Assembly: GCA_947178215.1 (NCBI GenBank)
Contig: CAMWXJ010000006.1
Coordinates: 54,588-118,587, forward strand
Length of the DNA stretch: 64,000 nucleotides
Direction of reading: 5' to 3'
Source of the DNA: an uncultured Porphyromonadaceae bacterium
GTDB taxonomy: Bacteria; Bacteroidota; Bacteroidia; Bacteroidales; Muribaculaceae
Numbering within the stretch: the stretch's first letter is position 1; each line of letters opens with the position of its first letter. The notes under the pieces are model-generated. The model worked only from the letters and a program-made list of their open reading frames with translations, was not told the DNA's origin and did not search any database. Shown here in pieces: positions 57,608 through 64,000 of the stretch. Position numbers and translations under genes: made by a program.

Positions 57608-58759
57608 TCAATTATTTAATGGCAATTTGTCGAAGCTGTATAAGATGAAATAAACATCTTCGTCCTTGGTTTCTATCGGTCTGAACCGTACTCCATAATA
57701 GTGGTCATTGACACGACCGAGCATCTTGAAGAATGGTGGCACTTTGACTTCGGCTATCAAATCTTTATCCTTATAAACCTGCATTACAGAATTACCGGAT
57801 TCAAGCTCTGTTATAGATGTTCGGAAAAGTAAATTATCTATCGTATCAAAATAGAGACCGGTATTGACGCTCGCGCGTCGGATTTCTTTTCTGAAATCTT
57901 CAATTTTGGGGTCATATCCAAAATTGAAGTCTCTATGCAATCCCTGAGGTTCAAATCCCATGGTATACAGCAGCGAATCGGGATAACGATAACAATATAT
58001 AAGGGAGTCAGGAGCATGGCTGACGTAGATGATGGAATCGTTGTGATCCATCACATAATCAAAAAACTCAAAAAATGGAAGTGGATGGTCCTGATAATAG
58101 GTCGGGAGAGAGCCAAAAACCTTTTTTACTTTCAGCGAACTTTTGTCTAATAATCCGAGTATATGTCCTTTCTTGTAACGATTTATATTTTTCCCACTGA
58201 GATGCCTGCTTATTAGAGATATTGGAATCAACACTTCATTGTTGCCGATATCAGTAATGGTGACACCGAAATCCGCCATTTCCATTATGTTATAGACCGA
58301 CGGGGAGTCATAATTGTCTCGTTCCAATTTATCCCATGAGAAGTCGAGTCGGGAAAGGAAATTAATATTTCCAGATCCTGGAGTAAACTCATATACGCCA
58401 TTTGATGAATCAAGAACCCACATGGAGGTATCAGAAGGAGATATCGACGCTCCATACATTATTCCGGTCATTTCGTTAGGACCTTTTCCGAGTCCTCCGA
58501 AAGGCTTGCCAGGCTTACCGGAGAATATTGAATATGGAAATAACCTGTTATATAATACGTCTACAAATATTAATGACGTATCCATACACTCAAAGTGTCC
58601 TCTTAGGCTTGTTGAGTCAGCATTAATGACAATACTGTCAATTTTGAGTTCCGTAATGGCGAGCGACTTTTCGCCTTCATGAGTGCTAACCGTAGCTTTG
58701 TCACAAGCTACGGTCAGCATCATGGTCATAACGATAAGAATTATCGATATGTTTCTCAT
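57608..58759 (-). CDS. BF3164-like beta-propeller lipoprotein (3)
   Basis: 383 residues with lipobox in MTMMLTVACDK. The blade marker is PFGGLGKGPNEMTGIMYGAS, followed by WVLDSSNGVYEFTPGSGNIN, DSIIYVSHAPDSLIYCYRYP. It is more divergent than the other two. It starts 3 bases after the second NVEALA-type gene, the same arrangement as copy 2. Confidence 0.75.
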   Translation of the reverse strand: MRNISIILIVMTMMLTVACDKATVSTHEGEKSLAITELKIDSIVINADSTSLRGHFECMDTSLIFVDVLYNRLFPYSIFSGKPGKPFGGLGKGPNEMTGIMYGASISPSDTSMWVLDSSNGVYEFTPGSGNINFLSRLDFSWDKLERDNYDSPSVYNIMEMADFGVTITDIGNNEVLIPISLISRHLSGKNINRYKKGHILGLLDKSSLKVKKVFGSLPTYYQDHPLPFFEFFDYVMDHNDSIIYVSHAPDSLIYCYRYPDSLLYTMGFEPQGLHRDFNFGYDPKIEDFRKEIRRASVNTGLYFDTIDNLLFRTSITELESGNSVMQVYKDKDLIAEVKVPPFFKMLGRVNDHYYGVRFRPIETKDEDVYFILYSFDKLPLNN

Positions 58760-58762
58760 AGG

Positions 58763-59023
58763 TTATCGACAATTAGCATCGTGAGTGTTACATGGATCTC
58801 CTCCGCAATATGCGCCCGAACCTTGTGCAGTACAAATGGGACTGTTGATACCAAGCTTACAAAAACAATGTACGTTCGGATCTCCTTCGTTATCCGCAAG
58901 GGCTTCGAGATTCTCCATCCCTAAGGAAGAGATATTTTCGGCATTGCCCGACAGGCAATAAGCCGTTCCTGTGCCGATGCCTATAGCGCCGGCGACAAGG
59001 ACTGTAAAAAGATACTTTTTCAT
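58763..59023 (-). CDS. NVEALA-type small exported peptide (2), Cys-rich
   Basis: 86 residues from ATG 59023: signal MKKYLFTVLVAGAIGIGTGT, leader mark SLGMENLEALADNEG at about residue 35, and a short mature part with six Cys (VHCFCKLGINSPICTAQG, AYCGGDPCNTHDANCR). The leader is alike in peptide 1 while the mature part is quite different, as in families whose cargo diversifies. The codon 2 residues upstream is TTG, so ATG 59023 is preferred. Confidence 0.78.
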   Translation of the reverse strand: MKKYLFTVLVAGAIGIGTGTAYCLSGNAENISSLGMENLEALADNEGDPNVHCFCKLGINSPICTAQGSGAYCGGDPCNTHDANCR

Positions 59024-59052
59024 TGGCAAGTAATCTTTTAGATGGTTAATGT

Positions 59053-59403
59053 TTAGCCTATTGTGGCGCGGAGGGTCATGCCGGGAGTCACGCCGCCGGG
59101 AAGCATCACGGTGAGGCCTGCCGAAAGCTCGGCGACGGCTGTGGCGATGACAGCGCCGTCGGCATCGGTGACCGCCGTCTTGTCGTAGGCCTGCGAGAGC
59201 AGCAGGGCGTGACGGGCGGCGTCCGCGTCGCCGAGACGCGAGCGGTCGATCTCCTGGAGGATGGTGAGCGCCTCAGCGGGGATGCTGTCCATCATGGCAT
59301 CGGCGCGGTCGAGCTGTCGCTCTATGTCACGGTCTCCGCCACAAGCGGCAAGCCCGACGAAAAGCAACAGAACCGAGAATATGACAAACGCGAAGGTTTT
59401 CAT
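59053..59403 (-). CDS. Small lipoprotein with TPR-like start, perhaps truncated (2)
   Basis: 116 residues, lipobox LFVGLAAC (Cys about 21). DRADAMMDSIPAEALTILQE, IDRSRLGDADAARHALLLSQ and AYDKTAVTDADGAVIATAVA follow the pattern (MDSxPxxALxxLxxI; ALLxxQAxDK) of the first repeat of large TPR lipoproteins/regulators of Bacteroidota. The remaining repeats are missing and the last 25 residues are unrelated in style, so this may be a truncated gene. It heads cassette 2. Confidence 0.65.
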   Translation of the reverse strand: MKTFAFVIFSVLLLFVGLAACGGDRDIERQLDRADAMMDSIPAEALTILQEIDRSRLGDADAARHALLLSQAYDKTAVTDADGAVIATAVAELSAGLTVMLPGGVTPGMTLRATIG

Positions 59404-59407
59404 GCCC

Positions 59408-59437
59408 CAAAATTACAAAAATTTCTCTTACACACAA
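59408..59437 (-). promoter_or_regulatory. Promoter of the upstream peptide cassette
   Basis: On the minus strand TTG (59437-59435), 19 bases, TAATTTTG (59415-59408). The ATG begins only 5 bases after the -7 element, which predicts a leaderless or nearly leaderless mRNA. Confidence 0.6.
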
Positions 59438-59439
59438 TT

Positions 59440-59470
59440 ATTGTGCCAAGAAAGCAAATAAGGGCACAAT
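59440..59470. promoter_or_regulatory. Dyad upstream of the cassette promoter
   Basis: ATTGTGCC and GGCACAAT (8-bp arms, 15-base spacer) lie just upstream of the -33 element: a possible operator. Confidence 0.4.
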
Positions 59471-59488
59471 TTTGAGACACCGTCCCGC

Positions 59489-59645
59489 TGTTGACAACAG
59501 ATCTGAAACTGTTGATAACCCAACAATCAATGTTGATAACTCAGCCACGACTGTCAATAAACACGCCATGACTGTAGATATCCTGCCGATAATTGTTGAT
59601 AACGGAGCATAGACTGTTGATAACTCTGCTGAGGGTATTAATAAA
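59489..59645 (+). repeat. Array A of 21-bp-phased TGTTGATAAC repeats
   Basis: Units begin at 59489, 59510, 59531, 59552, 59573, 59594, 59615 and 59636, an exact 21-bp step. Four are TGTTGATAAC, one TGTTGACAAC, and three are degenerate (TGTCAATAAA, TGTAGATATC, TATTAATAAA). The 11-base intervals are unrelated. No gene covers it. Confidence 0.9.
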
Positions 59646-59688
59646 GATTGTTGCCGGAGAATGCGTAAACACTATGTTCGACATACTG

Positions 59689-59718
59689 TTTGGGAAAGAA
59701 GTTAACTTCTTTCCCAAA
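59689..59718. terminator. Perfect 30-base palindrome downstream of the LuxR-type gene
   Basis: TTTGGGAAAGAAGTT followed by its exact complement, with GTTTTATTG on the plus side. It lies 53 bases past the regulator stop; it may be a terminator or a protein-binding dyad. Confidence 0.55.
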
Positions 59719-59770
59719 GTTTTATTGTACATCGTTACGTTGCGATCGGGCATAGCCCTTGCAAGTCAGC

Positions 59771-60544
59771 TTATAATATGAGTTGATGATTCTGTGCATA
59801 AGTAATAGCCTCAGCTATATTCCGTACCCCCATTTTTTTGAAAAGATTCCGTTTGCACGCTTTTATAGTATCTATCGATTTACACAATTTTTCAGCAATA
59901 TCGCTCATTATATAGCCCTGTGTTGATAAGGACAAGACCTTGCGCTCAGACTCTGAAAGAACAATCTCATCTTTCACGCTCCATGTATGACTGTCAAATG
60001 AATATTCATAATAAGTATCAGCTCCCGACTTCTTCATTATCACATTCCCGACAGCATTTCCGGCAGCAAGTGATATTGTACAAATGGAGAGCCAAATTTT
60101 CCCATCGTTTGTCAAGACGAGCGGAGTAAGTTTATGATTCACCAACCATCCTTTTCCGGTGCCGTCTTTACATATATGGAAATCATATGAAATTGTATAA
60201 TCTTTTCGCTCCTCGACAGGCAATCTATTAAATAATTCAAAACCACTTGTGTTAACTTCCAGAAGCATCTTCAAATCTTCTTCCGGCACATAATCTATAT
60301 AGAACTTGTATCCGAAATCCTTGATTTTCTCAGCGTCTCCGCCACACAGACGGGCGATGTTGTTGGAGACATATAGGAATTCCTTTTTGAAGTAGTCAAT
60401 GATATATACACACTGATATGTGCTGCGCTCGAATGCCCGAGCAGCCTCTATTATGAGTCCGGTCTTCTCATAGTCCGACTCATTGACACTCTCCACCGAG
60501 TTCTGCCGTGAAAAGAAGTCTCCAATCTTTATGTTGGAGTCCAT
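59771..60544 (-). CDS. PAS domain LuxR-type transcription regulator
   Basis: 257 residues: a PAS-like sensor at about 30-160 (STYQCVYIIDYFKKEFLYVS) and a C-terminal LuxR/GerE helix-turn-helix, LSESERKVLSLSTQGYIMSD then IAEKLCKSIDTIKACKRNLF and KKMGVRNIAEAITYAQ. No response-regulator receiver domain and no membrane segment. It probably senses a small molecule or redox state and controls the divergent outer membrane protein gene and/or the peptide cassettes. Confidence 0.88.
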   Translation of the reverse strand: MDSNIKIGDFFSRQNSVESVNESDYEKTGLIIEAARAFERSTYQCVYIIDYFKKEFLYVSNNIARLCGGDAEKIKDFGYKFYIDYVPEEDLKMLLEVNTSGFELFNRLPVEERKDYTISYDFHICKDGTGKGWLVNHKLTPLVLTNDGKIWLSICTISLAAGNAVGNVIMKKSGADTYYEYSFDSHTWSVKDEIVLSESERKVLSLSTQGYIMSDIAEKLCKSIDTIKACKRNLFKKMGVRNIAEAITYAQNHQLIL

Positions 60545-60568
60545 AACGTTGGGTCAATTTTAACGGTG

Positions 60569-60576
60569 CAAATTTA
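60569..60576 (-). promoter_or_regulatory. -7 element of the PAS-LuxR gene
   Basis: TAAATTTG on the minus strand, 25 bases before the ATG; the -33 element is unclear. Confidence 0.5.
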
Positions 60577-60605
60577 ATAAAATCCGGCCATACGGGGTAC
60601 AAAAC

Positions 60606-60646
60606 ATTACACAAAAGTGTAATTTTCAAAGTCTGATGATTTGAAA
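60606..60646. promoter_or_regulatory. Two adjacent dyads in the divergent promoter region
   Basis: ATTACAC-AAAA-GTGTAAT (60606-60623) is a perfect 7-bp dyad. TTTCAAA and TTTGAAA (60624-60646) form a second one directly beside it. They lie between the PAS-LuxR and the barrel protein genes and are plausible operators. Confidence 0.5.
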
Positions 60647-60683
60647 TATCCTTTTGTGTCAATCGCCATTAAGTTAGCAACTA

Positions 60684-60691
60684 TAACTTTG
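60684..60691 (+). promoter_or_regulatory. -7 element for the outer membrane protein gene
   Basis: TAACTTTG about 180 bases before the ATG. A TTTG occurs upstream but at a longer distance than usual. It predicts a long leader in which I see no known riboswitch. Confidence 0.45.
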
Positions 60692-60870
60692 TGATTGTAA
60701 TACAACAAGCAAGCATCATGAGCAGCTCTATATGTAATAGAATACCATGATAAGGATATTTCGCGATGTCAAACATTCCGAGATGAGCTTGTATCCGACA
60801 TTATCCCCTCACCTGACATCACAATCGTAAACATCATAATAGTTGAAAAAATAATCTAAATGCCCTTGAC

Positions 60871-63735
60871 ATGAAACTGTTTATTACCCTAATATGCATC
60901 CTGACCGGCATAAACATCGGAGCTGCACAATCATTAGTGCTTGATGGACGCGTGTGTGACCAAAATGACAAGGAGGACCTGATAGGGGCTACGGTACGAT
61001 TGTTATCGTTACCGGATTCCACGTATGTCTCCGCGTCTTCGGCCTATCGACGGACAGTACGTCATGGTGAAGAGGAGATAACATCGGCTTTCACTCTCAC
61101 CCTGCCGTCGCGCTCATCCTCCTATCTGATAGAAATAAGCGCATTAGGATATGACAAAGAGGTTATCAAAATAGACCCTTCATCTTACGGTGAGCGTGTA
61201 AGAAGAGTGGAACTGCCTTTGATTTTACTGCAACCTAAATCGCGTGAAATCGGAGAAGTGACGGTGAGATCCTCACGAATCAAGTTTTTTCATCATGGCG
61301 ACACAGTAGTGTTTAATGCCGATGCCTTTCAGCTTGCAAACGGCTCGATGCTCGACGCGCTTGTGAGTCAGCTGCCGGGAGTTGAGTTGAAATCCAACGG
61401 ACAGATACTATATAATGGTAAATATATTGAATCGCTGCTACTTGACGGAAAGCATTTTTTCAATGGCAACAATCAGCTGATGCTGGAAAATATCGGAGCA
61501 TATGCGGTAAAGAATGTCAAAATCTACGACAAAACCGGGGATGCAAGTGATTTTGCCGGACGAAATCTCGGCAATGACAAGCAGCTCGTAATGGATGTCA
61601 GGCTGAAGAAGGAGTATTCTACCGGGCTGATATTAAATGCCGAAGCCGGAGGCGGCACACATGACCGCTATCTCGGACGACTTTTCGGTATGTGGTTTAA
61701 TTCAGATACAAGGCTCACTGTCTATGGTAACTCCAACAACCTGAACGATGACCGCAAACCGGGACGTGCCGACTCCTGGAAACCGGAAGAACTCAAATCA
61801 GGTGTCAGGAAGTCAAATACAGGAGGCTTTGATTATATCACAGACAAGAAAGCGGCAGGCTGGAAAGCCTCCGGTAATATACAGGTCAGTCACGAGACGC
61901 TCGATGACGAGACGAGCATCTACCAGACTAATTTCTTGAGCGACGGCGACACTTACGACCGCACGTTCCGGGAAAATAACTCCAAAACGTTCGGGGTTAC
62001 GACCAATCATGAACTGTATTTCAAGCGCAAAATATTTGACCTGACTGTAACACCTCGCTTTGAGTACAGCAACCGCCACAACACCACAACTACCGCGAGC
62101 GCCACATTCTCTTCTGATGTTCAAGGCATCACGCTTGATGACCTTATGTCAGGAACAGGCATCACGACTCCCGGATATACAAGCGATTTTATCAACAGAA
62201 CGGTCGATGAAAATCTAAGCCGGGCAAAGACTCTGAATACCGGCCTCACTGCCAACTCACGCATAAAAATCAATGGCAGTTCCGACATCATACGCTTGGG
62301 AGCTTTCGGTAATTATAACAATATGCGTGAAGACAGATTTAACCGCTACGTCATAGAATATGGCGAGAATCCCGAAATGAATCTGTTTCTTGATCGCTAC
62401 TTCAAGAATCGGCCGAACCATAATTCACGATTCGGAGCGACTGCCGGCTACAACAGGCGTCTGGCAGAGGGTATATCGCTTGAACTGACATACCGCTACG
62501 CACATTCCGCGCGCAAGGCCAACTCAACCCTTTACAACCTCCACGAGGCAGACGCCGACAGACAGCTTCCGATAGGGCAGCTTCCGTCGATGGCGGAATA
62601 TTCTTCGACTATCGACCTGACCAATAGCTATGTAAGCCATTATCTGGATAATGACCACACAGTGTCGCCCCTTGTCATATTTGATAAAGGCAAATGGAGC
62701 GGACAGGTAAACCTGCCGGTCACAGTAGCCGGGAGAACACTTGACTACCTTCGCGAAAACATTGACGCGCATATCCGGCGAAACACCGCTCTGGTCAACG
62801 TTGAGAACACCTTTGTTCAGTGGCAGGCACCTGACCGCACCAAAAAAGTGGAGTTCAACTACAACATGACTTCGGAAGCTCCCGACCTGATAAATCTTGT
62901 CGACATGACAGATGCAGTCGACCCGATGAACATATATCTCGGTAATTCCGGTCTCAAAAATTCCCATCTTCACAGTTTCAGACTCGGAACGGAGTTGCTC
63001 AATCCTAAGACACGAGTCATGCAGTTTATCACTCTGCGTTATTCGCTGCTCGACAATGCACTGTCAAAAGGCTATATCTACGAAAGCGCAACAGGCATAC
63101 GCCGCTACAAGACTTACAACGTCGACGGCAACTGGGATGCAAACGCCTCCTACGGTATCGGCCTGCAATTTGGCAAGACAAAGCAGATAACATTGCAGTC
63201 GCTGACAACGGCAAGCATCATCAACAGCGTGGATCTCGTAGGAGAAGACGACACAGAGCCAAGTCGCAACACGGTAGTCACAAAAGGAGTCAATGAGATT
63301 CTTAAACTTTCGTACTCGCTTGGCAAACATTCAATAGGAGCCAATGCTGATGTGACCTATCGGAATTATTCAGATATGGCAAAAATGAACACATGGACTC
63401 AACAGTATGGTGTGAATGCATTGATCAACATCACCCCTGCGCTTCAGCTCTCGACAGACTTCAACGTATTCACACGATCGGGTTACAGCAACAGCAAGCT
63501 TAACACAACCGACCTGGTGTGGAACGCACGACTCAGCTACTCACTGATGAAAGGTCAGCTTCAGCTCATGCTTGACGGATTTGACATGTTGCACAATCTC
63601 AGCAACGTCACATATAACGTCAACGCTCAGGCGAGAACAGAAACTTACGTCAGCATGCTGCCCCGATACTTCATGTTCCACGTACAGTATCGCTTCAACC
63701 GCCAGCCCAAGAAACAGAAAAAGCAAGTCGGCTAA
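60871..63735 (+). CDS. Outer membrane beta-barrel protein, TonB-receptor-like, with carboxypeptidase-regulatory-like domain
   Basis: 954 residues. Signal peptide MKLFITLICILTGINIGAAQ, an N-terminal CarboxypepD_reg-like domain (LVLDGRVCDQNDKEDLIGAT), a plug-like segment (ANGSMLDALVSQLPGVELKS, NGQILYNGKYIESLLLDGKH), then alternating strands to the end in HVQYRFNRQ. It matches the outer membrane beta-barrel (OMP_b-brl_3) proteins common in Bacteroidota. No SusD partner lies downstream. With the PAS-LuxR and NVEALA cassettes nearby, import or export of a peptide is a reasonable guess. Confidence 0.85.
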   Translation: MKLFITLICILTGINIGAAQSLVLDGRVCDQNDKEDLIGATVRLLSLPDSTYVSASSAYRRTVRHGEEEITSAFTLTLPSRSSSYLIEISALGYDKEVIKIDPSSYGERVRRVELPLILLQPKSREIGEVTVRSSRIKFFHHGDTVVFNADAFQLANGSMLDALVSQLPGVELKSNGQILYNGKYIESLLLDGKHFFNGNNQLMLENIGAYAVKNVKIYDKTGDASDFAGRNLGNDKQLVMDVRLKKEYSTGLILNAEAGGGTHDRYLGRLFGMWFNSDTRLTVYGNSNNLNDDRKPGRADSWKPEELKSGVRKSNTGGFDYITDKKAAGWKASGNIQVSHETLDDETSIYQTNFLSDGDTYDRTFRENNSKTFGVTTNHELYFKRKIFDLTVTPRFEYSNRHNTTTTASATFSSDVQGITLDDLMSGTGITTPGYTSDFINRTVDENLSRAKTLNTGLTANSRIKINGSSDIIRLGAFGNYNNMREDRFNRYVIEYGENPEMNLFLDRYFKNRPNHNSRFGATAGYNRRLAEGISLELTYRYAHSARKANSTLYNLHEADADRQLPIGQLPSMAEYSSTIDLTNSYVSHYLDNDHTVSPLVIFDKGKWSGQVNLPVTVAGRTLDYLRENIDAHIRRNTALVNVENTFVQWQAPDRTKKVEFNYNMTSEAPDLINLVDMTDAVDPMNIYLGNSGLKNSHLHSFRLGTELLNPKTRVMQFITLRYSLLDNALSKGYIYESATGIRRYKTYNVDGNWDANASYGIGLQFGKTKQITLQSLTTASIINSVDLVGEDDTEPSRNTVVTKGVNEILKLSYSLGKHSIGANADVTYRNYSDMAKMNTWTQQYGVNALINITPALQLSTDFNVFTRSGYSNSKLNTTDLVWNARLSYSLMKGQLQLMLDGFDMLHNLSNVTYNVNAQARTETYVSMLPRYFMFHVQYRFNRQPKKQKKQVG

Positions 63736-63796
63736 CAATGTCATAATGAATGTAAACACGAATCATACTTAGCCGGGCTGACACCCTGCCATAGAC

Positions 63797-63956
63797 TGTT
63801 GACAACTCTGCAAGGATTGTTGATAACCGAGCTTATACTGTTGATAACTCCATTACCGGTGTTGATAACTCAGCTTTCGGTGTTGATAACATTGACGAGG
63901 AATGTTGATAACGTTGACAACCGGTGTTGATAACCGCGTCAATATATGTTGATAAG
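63797..63956 (+). repeat. Array B of 21-bp-phased TGTTGATAAC repeats
   Basis: Units begin at 63797, 63818, 63839, 63860, 63881 (21-bp steps), 63903, 63925 and 63947 (22-bp steps), with an additional GTTGACAAC at 63913. Six units are exactly TGTTGATAAC. It is the same orientation and core as array A, with different interval sequence. It starts 62 bases past the barrel protein stop. Confidence 0.9.
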
Positions 63957-64000
63957 GAGCAGGCCGACGATTACGGCGACAACGGTTGCAACCATGCCCG

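Noticed and set aside
59541..59753. Minus-strand 70-codon frame over array A
   Set aside because: It consists of the repeat itself and the palindrome; no signal, domain or promoter supports it.
63793..63909. Array B as a coding region for VDNxxxx heptapeptides
   Set aside because: The frame is closed by TAG upstream and TGA after a few units, phasing shifts to 22 bp in the second half, and there is no start. Coding is unlikely.
59489..63956. The TGTTGATAAC arrays as CRISPR arrays
   Set aside because: The repeat is only 10 bp with 11-bp intervals and no cas genes; CRISPR repeats and spacers are much longer.

Overview
The window looks like a chromosomal segment of a gut Bacteroidales bacterium, most likely Muribaculaceae. 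Pointers are Bacteroidota-type promoters (-33 TTTG / -7 TAnnTTTG) in front of many genes, few Shine-Dalgarno sequences, adjacent glycine-lipid acyltransferases (GlsA/GlsB), NVEALA-type small exported peptides, BF3164-like propeller lipoproteins, a DUF4861 protein and a GC-rich gene background. The family-level call is inference. I see no rRNA, tRNA, CRISPR array or intact insertion sequence.

Layout. 0-5.4 kb: CusCBA/CzcCBA-type metal efflux operon on the minus strand (outer membrane protein cut by the window edge), whose adaptor has a His-rich heptad region. 5.5-18 kb: mixed housekeeping genes: GNAT acetyltransferase, groESL with a sigma-54-like promoter, C1 aminopeptidase, tatAC, guaB, plsC, pepT, miaA and a serpin lipoprotein. 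18.4-27.2 kb: a tightly packed plus-strand run dxr-rseP-rlmI-DPP III-hflX-lpxB-DUF486. 27.2-29.7 kb: trmB-mrp-ribE on the minus strand. 30-36.7 kb: two DsbD-type proteins, mazG, an unknown exported protein, topB, a Nudix hydrolase and a Cys-rich membrane peptide.

36.8-42.9 kb: a complete ketouronate operon (DUF4861, kduD, an orphan GatC-like PTS EIIC, kdgK, eda, kduI). KduI carries a signal peptide and the EIIC has no PTS partners here, so the first isomerisation may occur in the periplasm and the product may enter unphosphorylated. 43-49.5 kb: obgE, pgeF, an MptE/DUF115-like protein, a rhamnose-mutarotase-type protein, glsA-glsB and a Bcr/CflA-type MFS pump. 49.7-54.2 kb: TolC-MacA-ABC-MacB-like tripartite exporter.

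54.2-64 kb is accessory and visibly AT-richer. It has two copies of a cassette (small lipoprotein, NVEALA-type peptide, BF3164-like lipoprotein), each followed by a copy of an 88-bp hairpin repeat, plus an extra BF3164-like gene and a gene remnant. Next to it are a PAS-LuxR regulator and a divergent 954-residue outer membrane beta-barrel protein. This pair is bracketed by two noncoding arrays of a 10-bp core (TGTTGATAAC) recurring at 21-22 bp, i.e. two DNA helical turns. The cassettes, regulator, barrel protein and phased arrays are the best candidates for an undescribed system.
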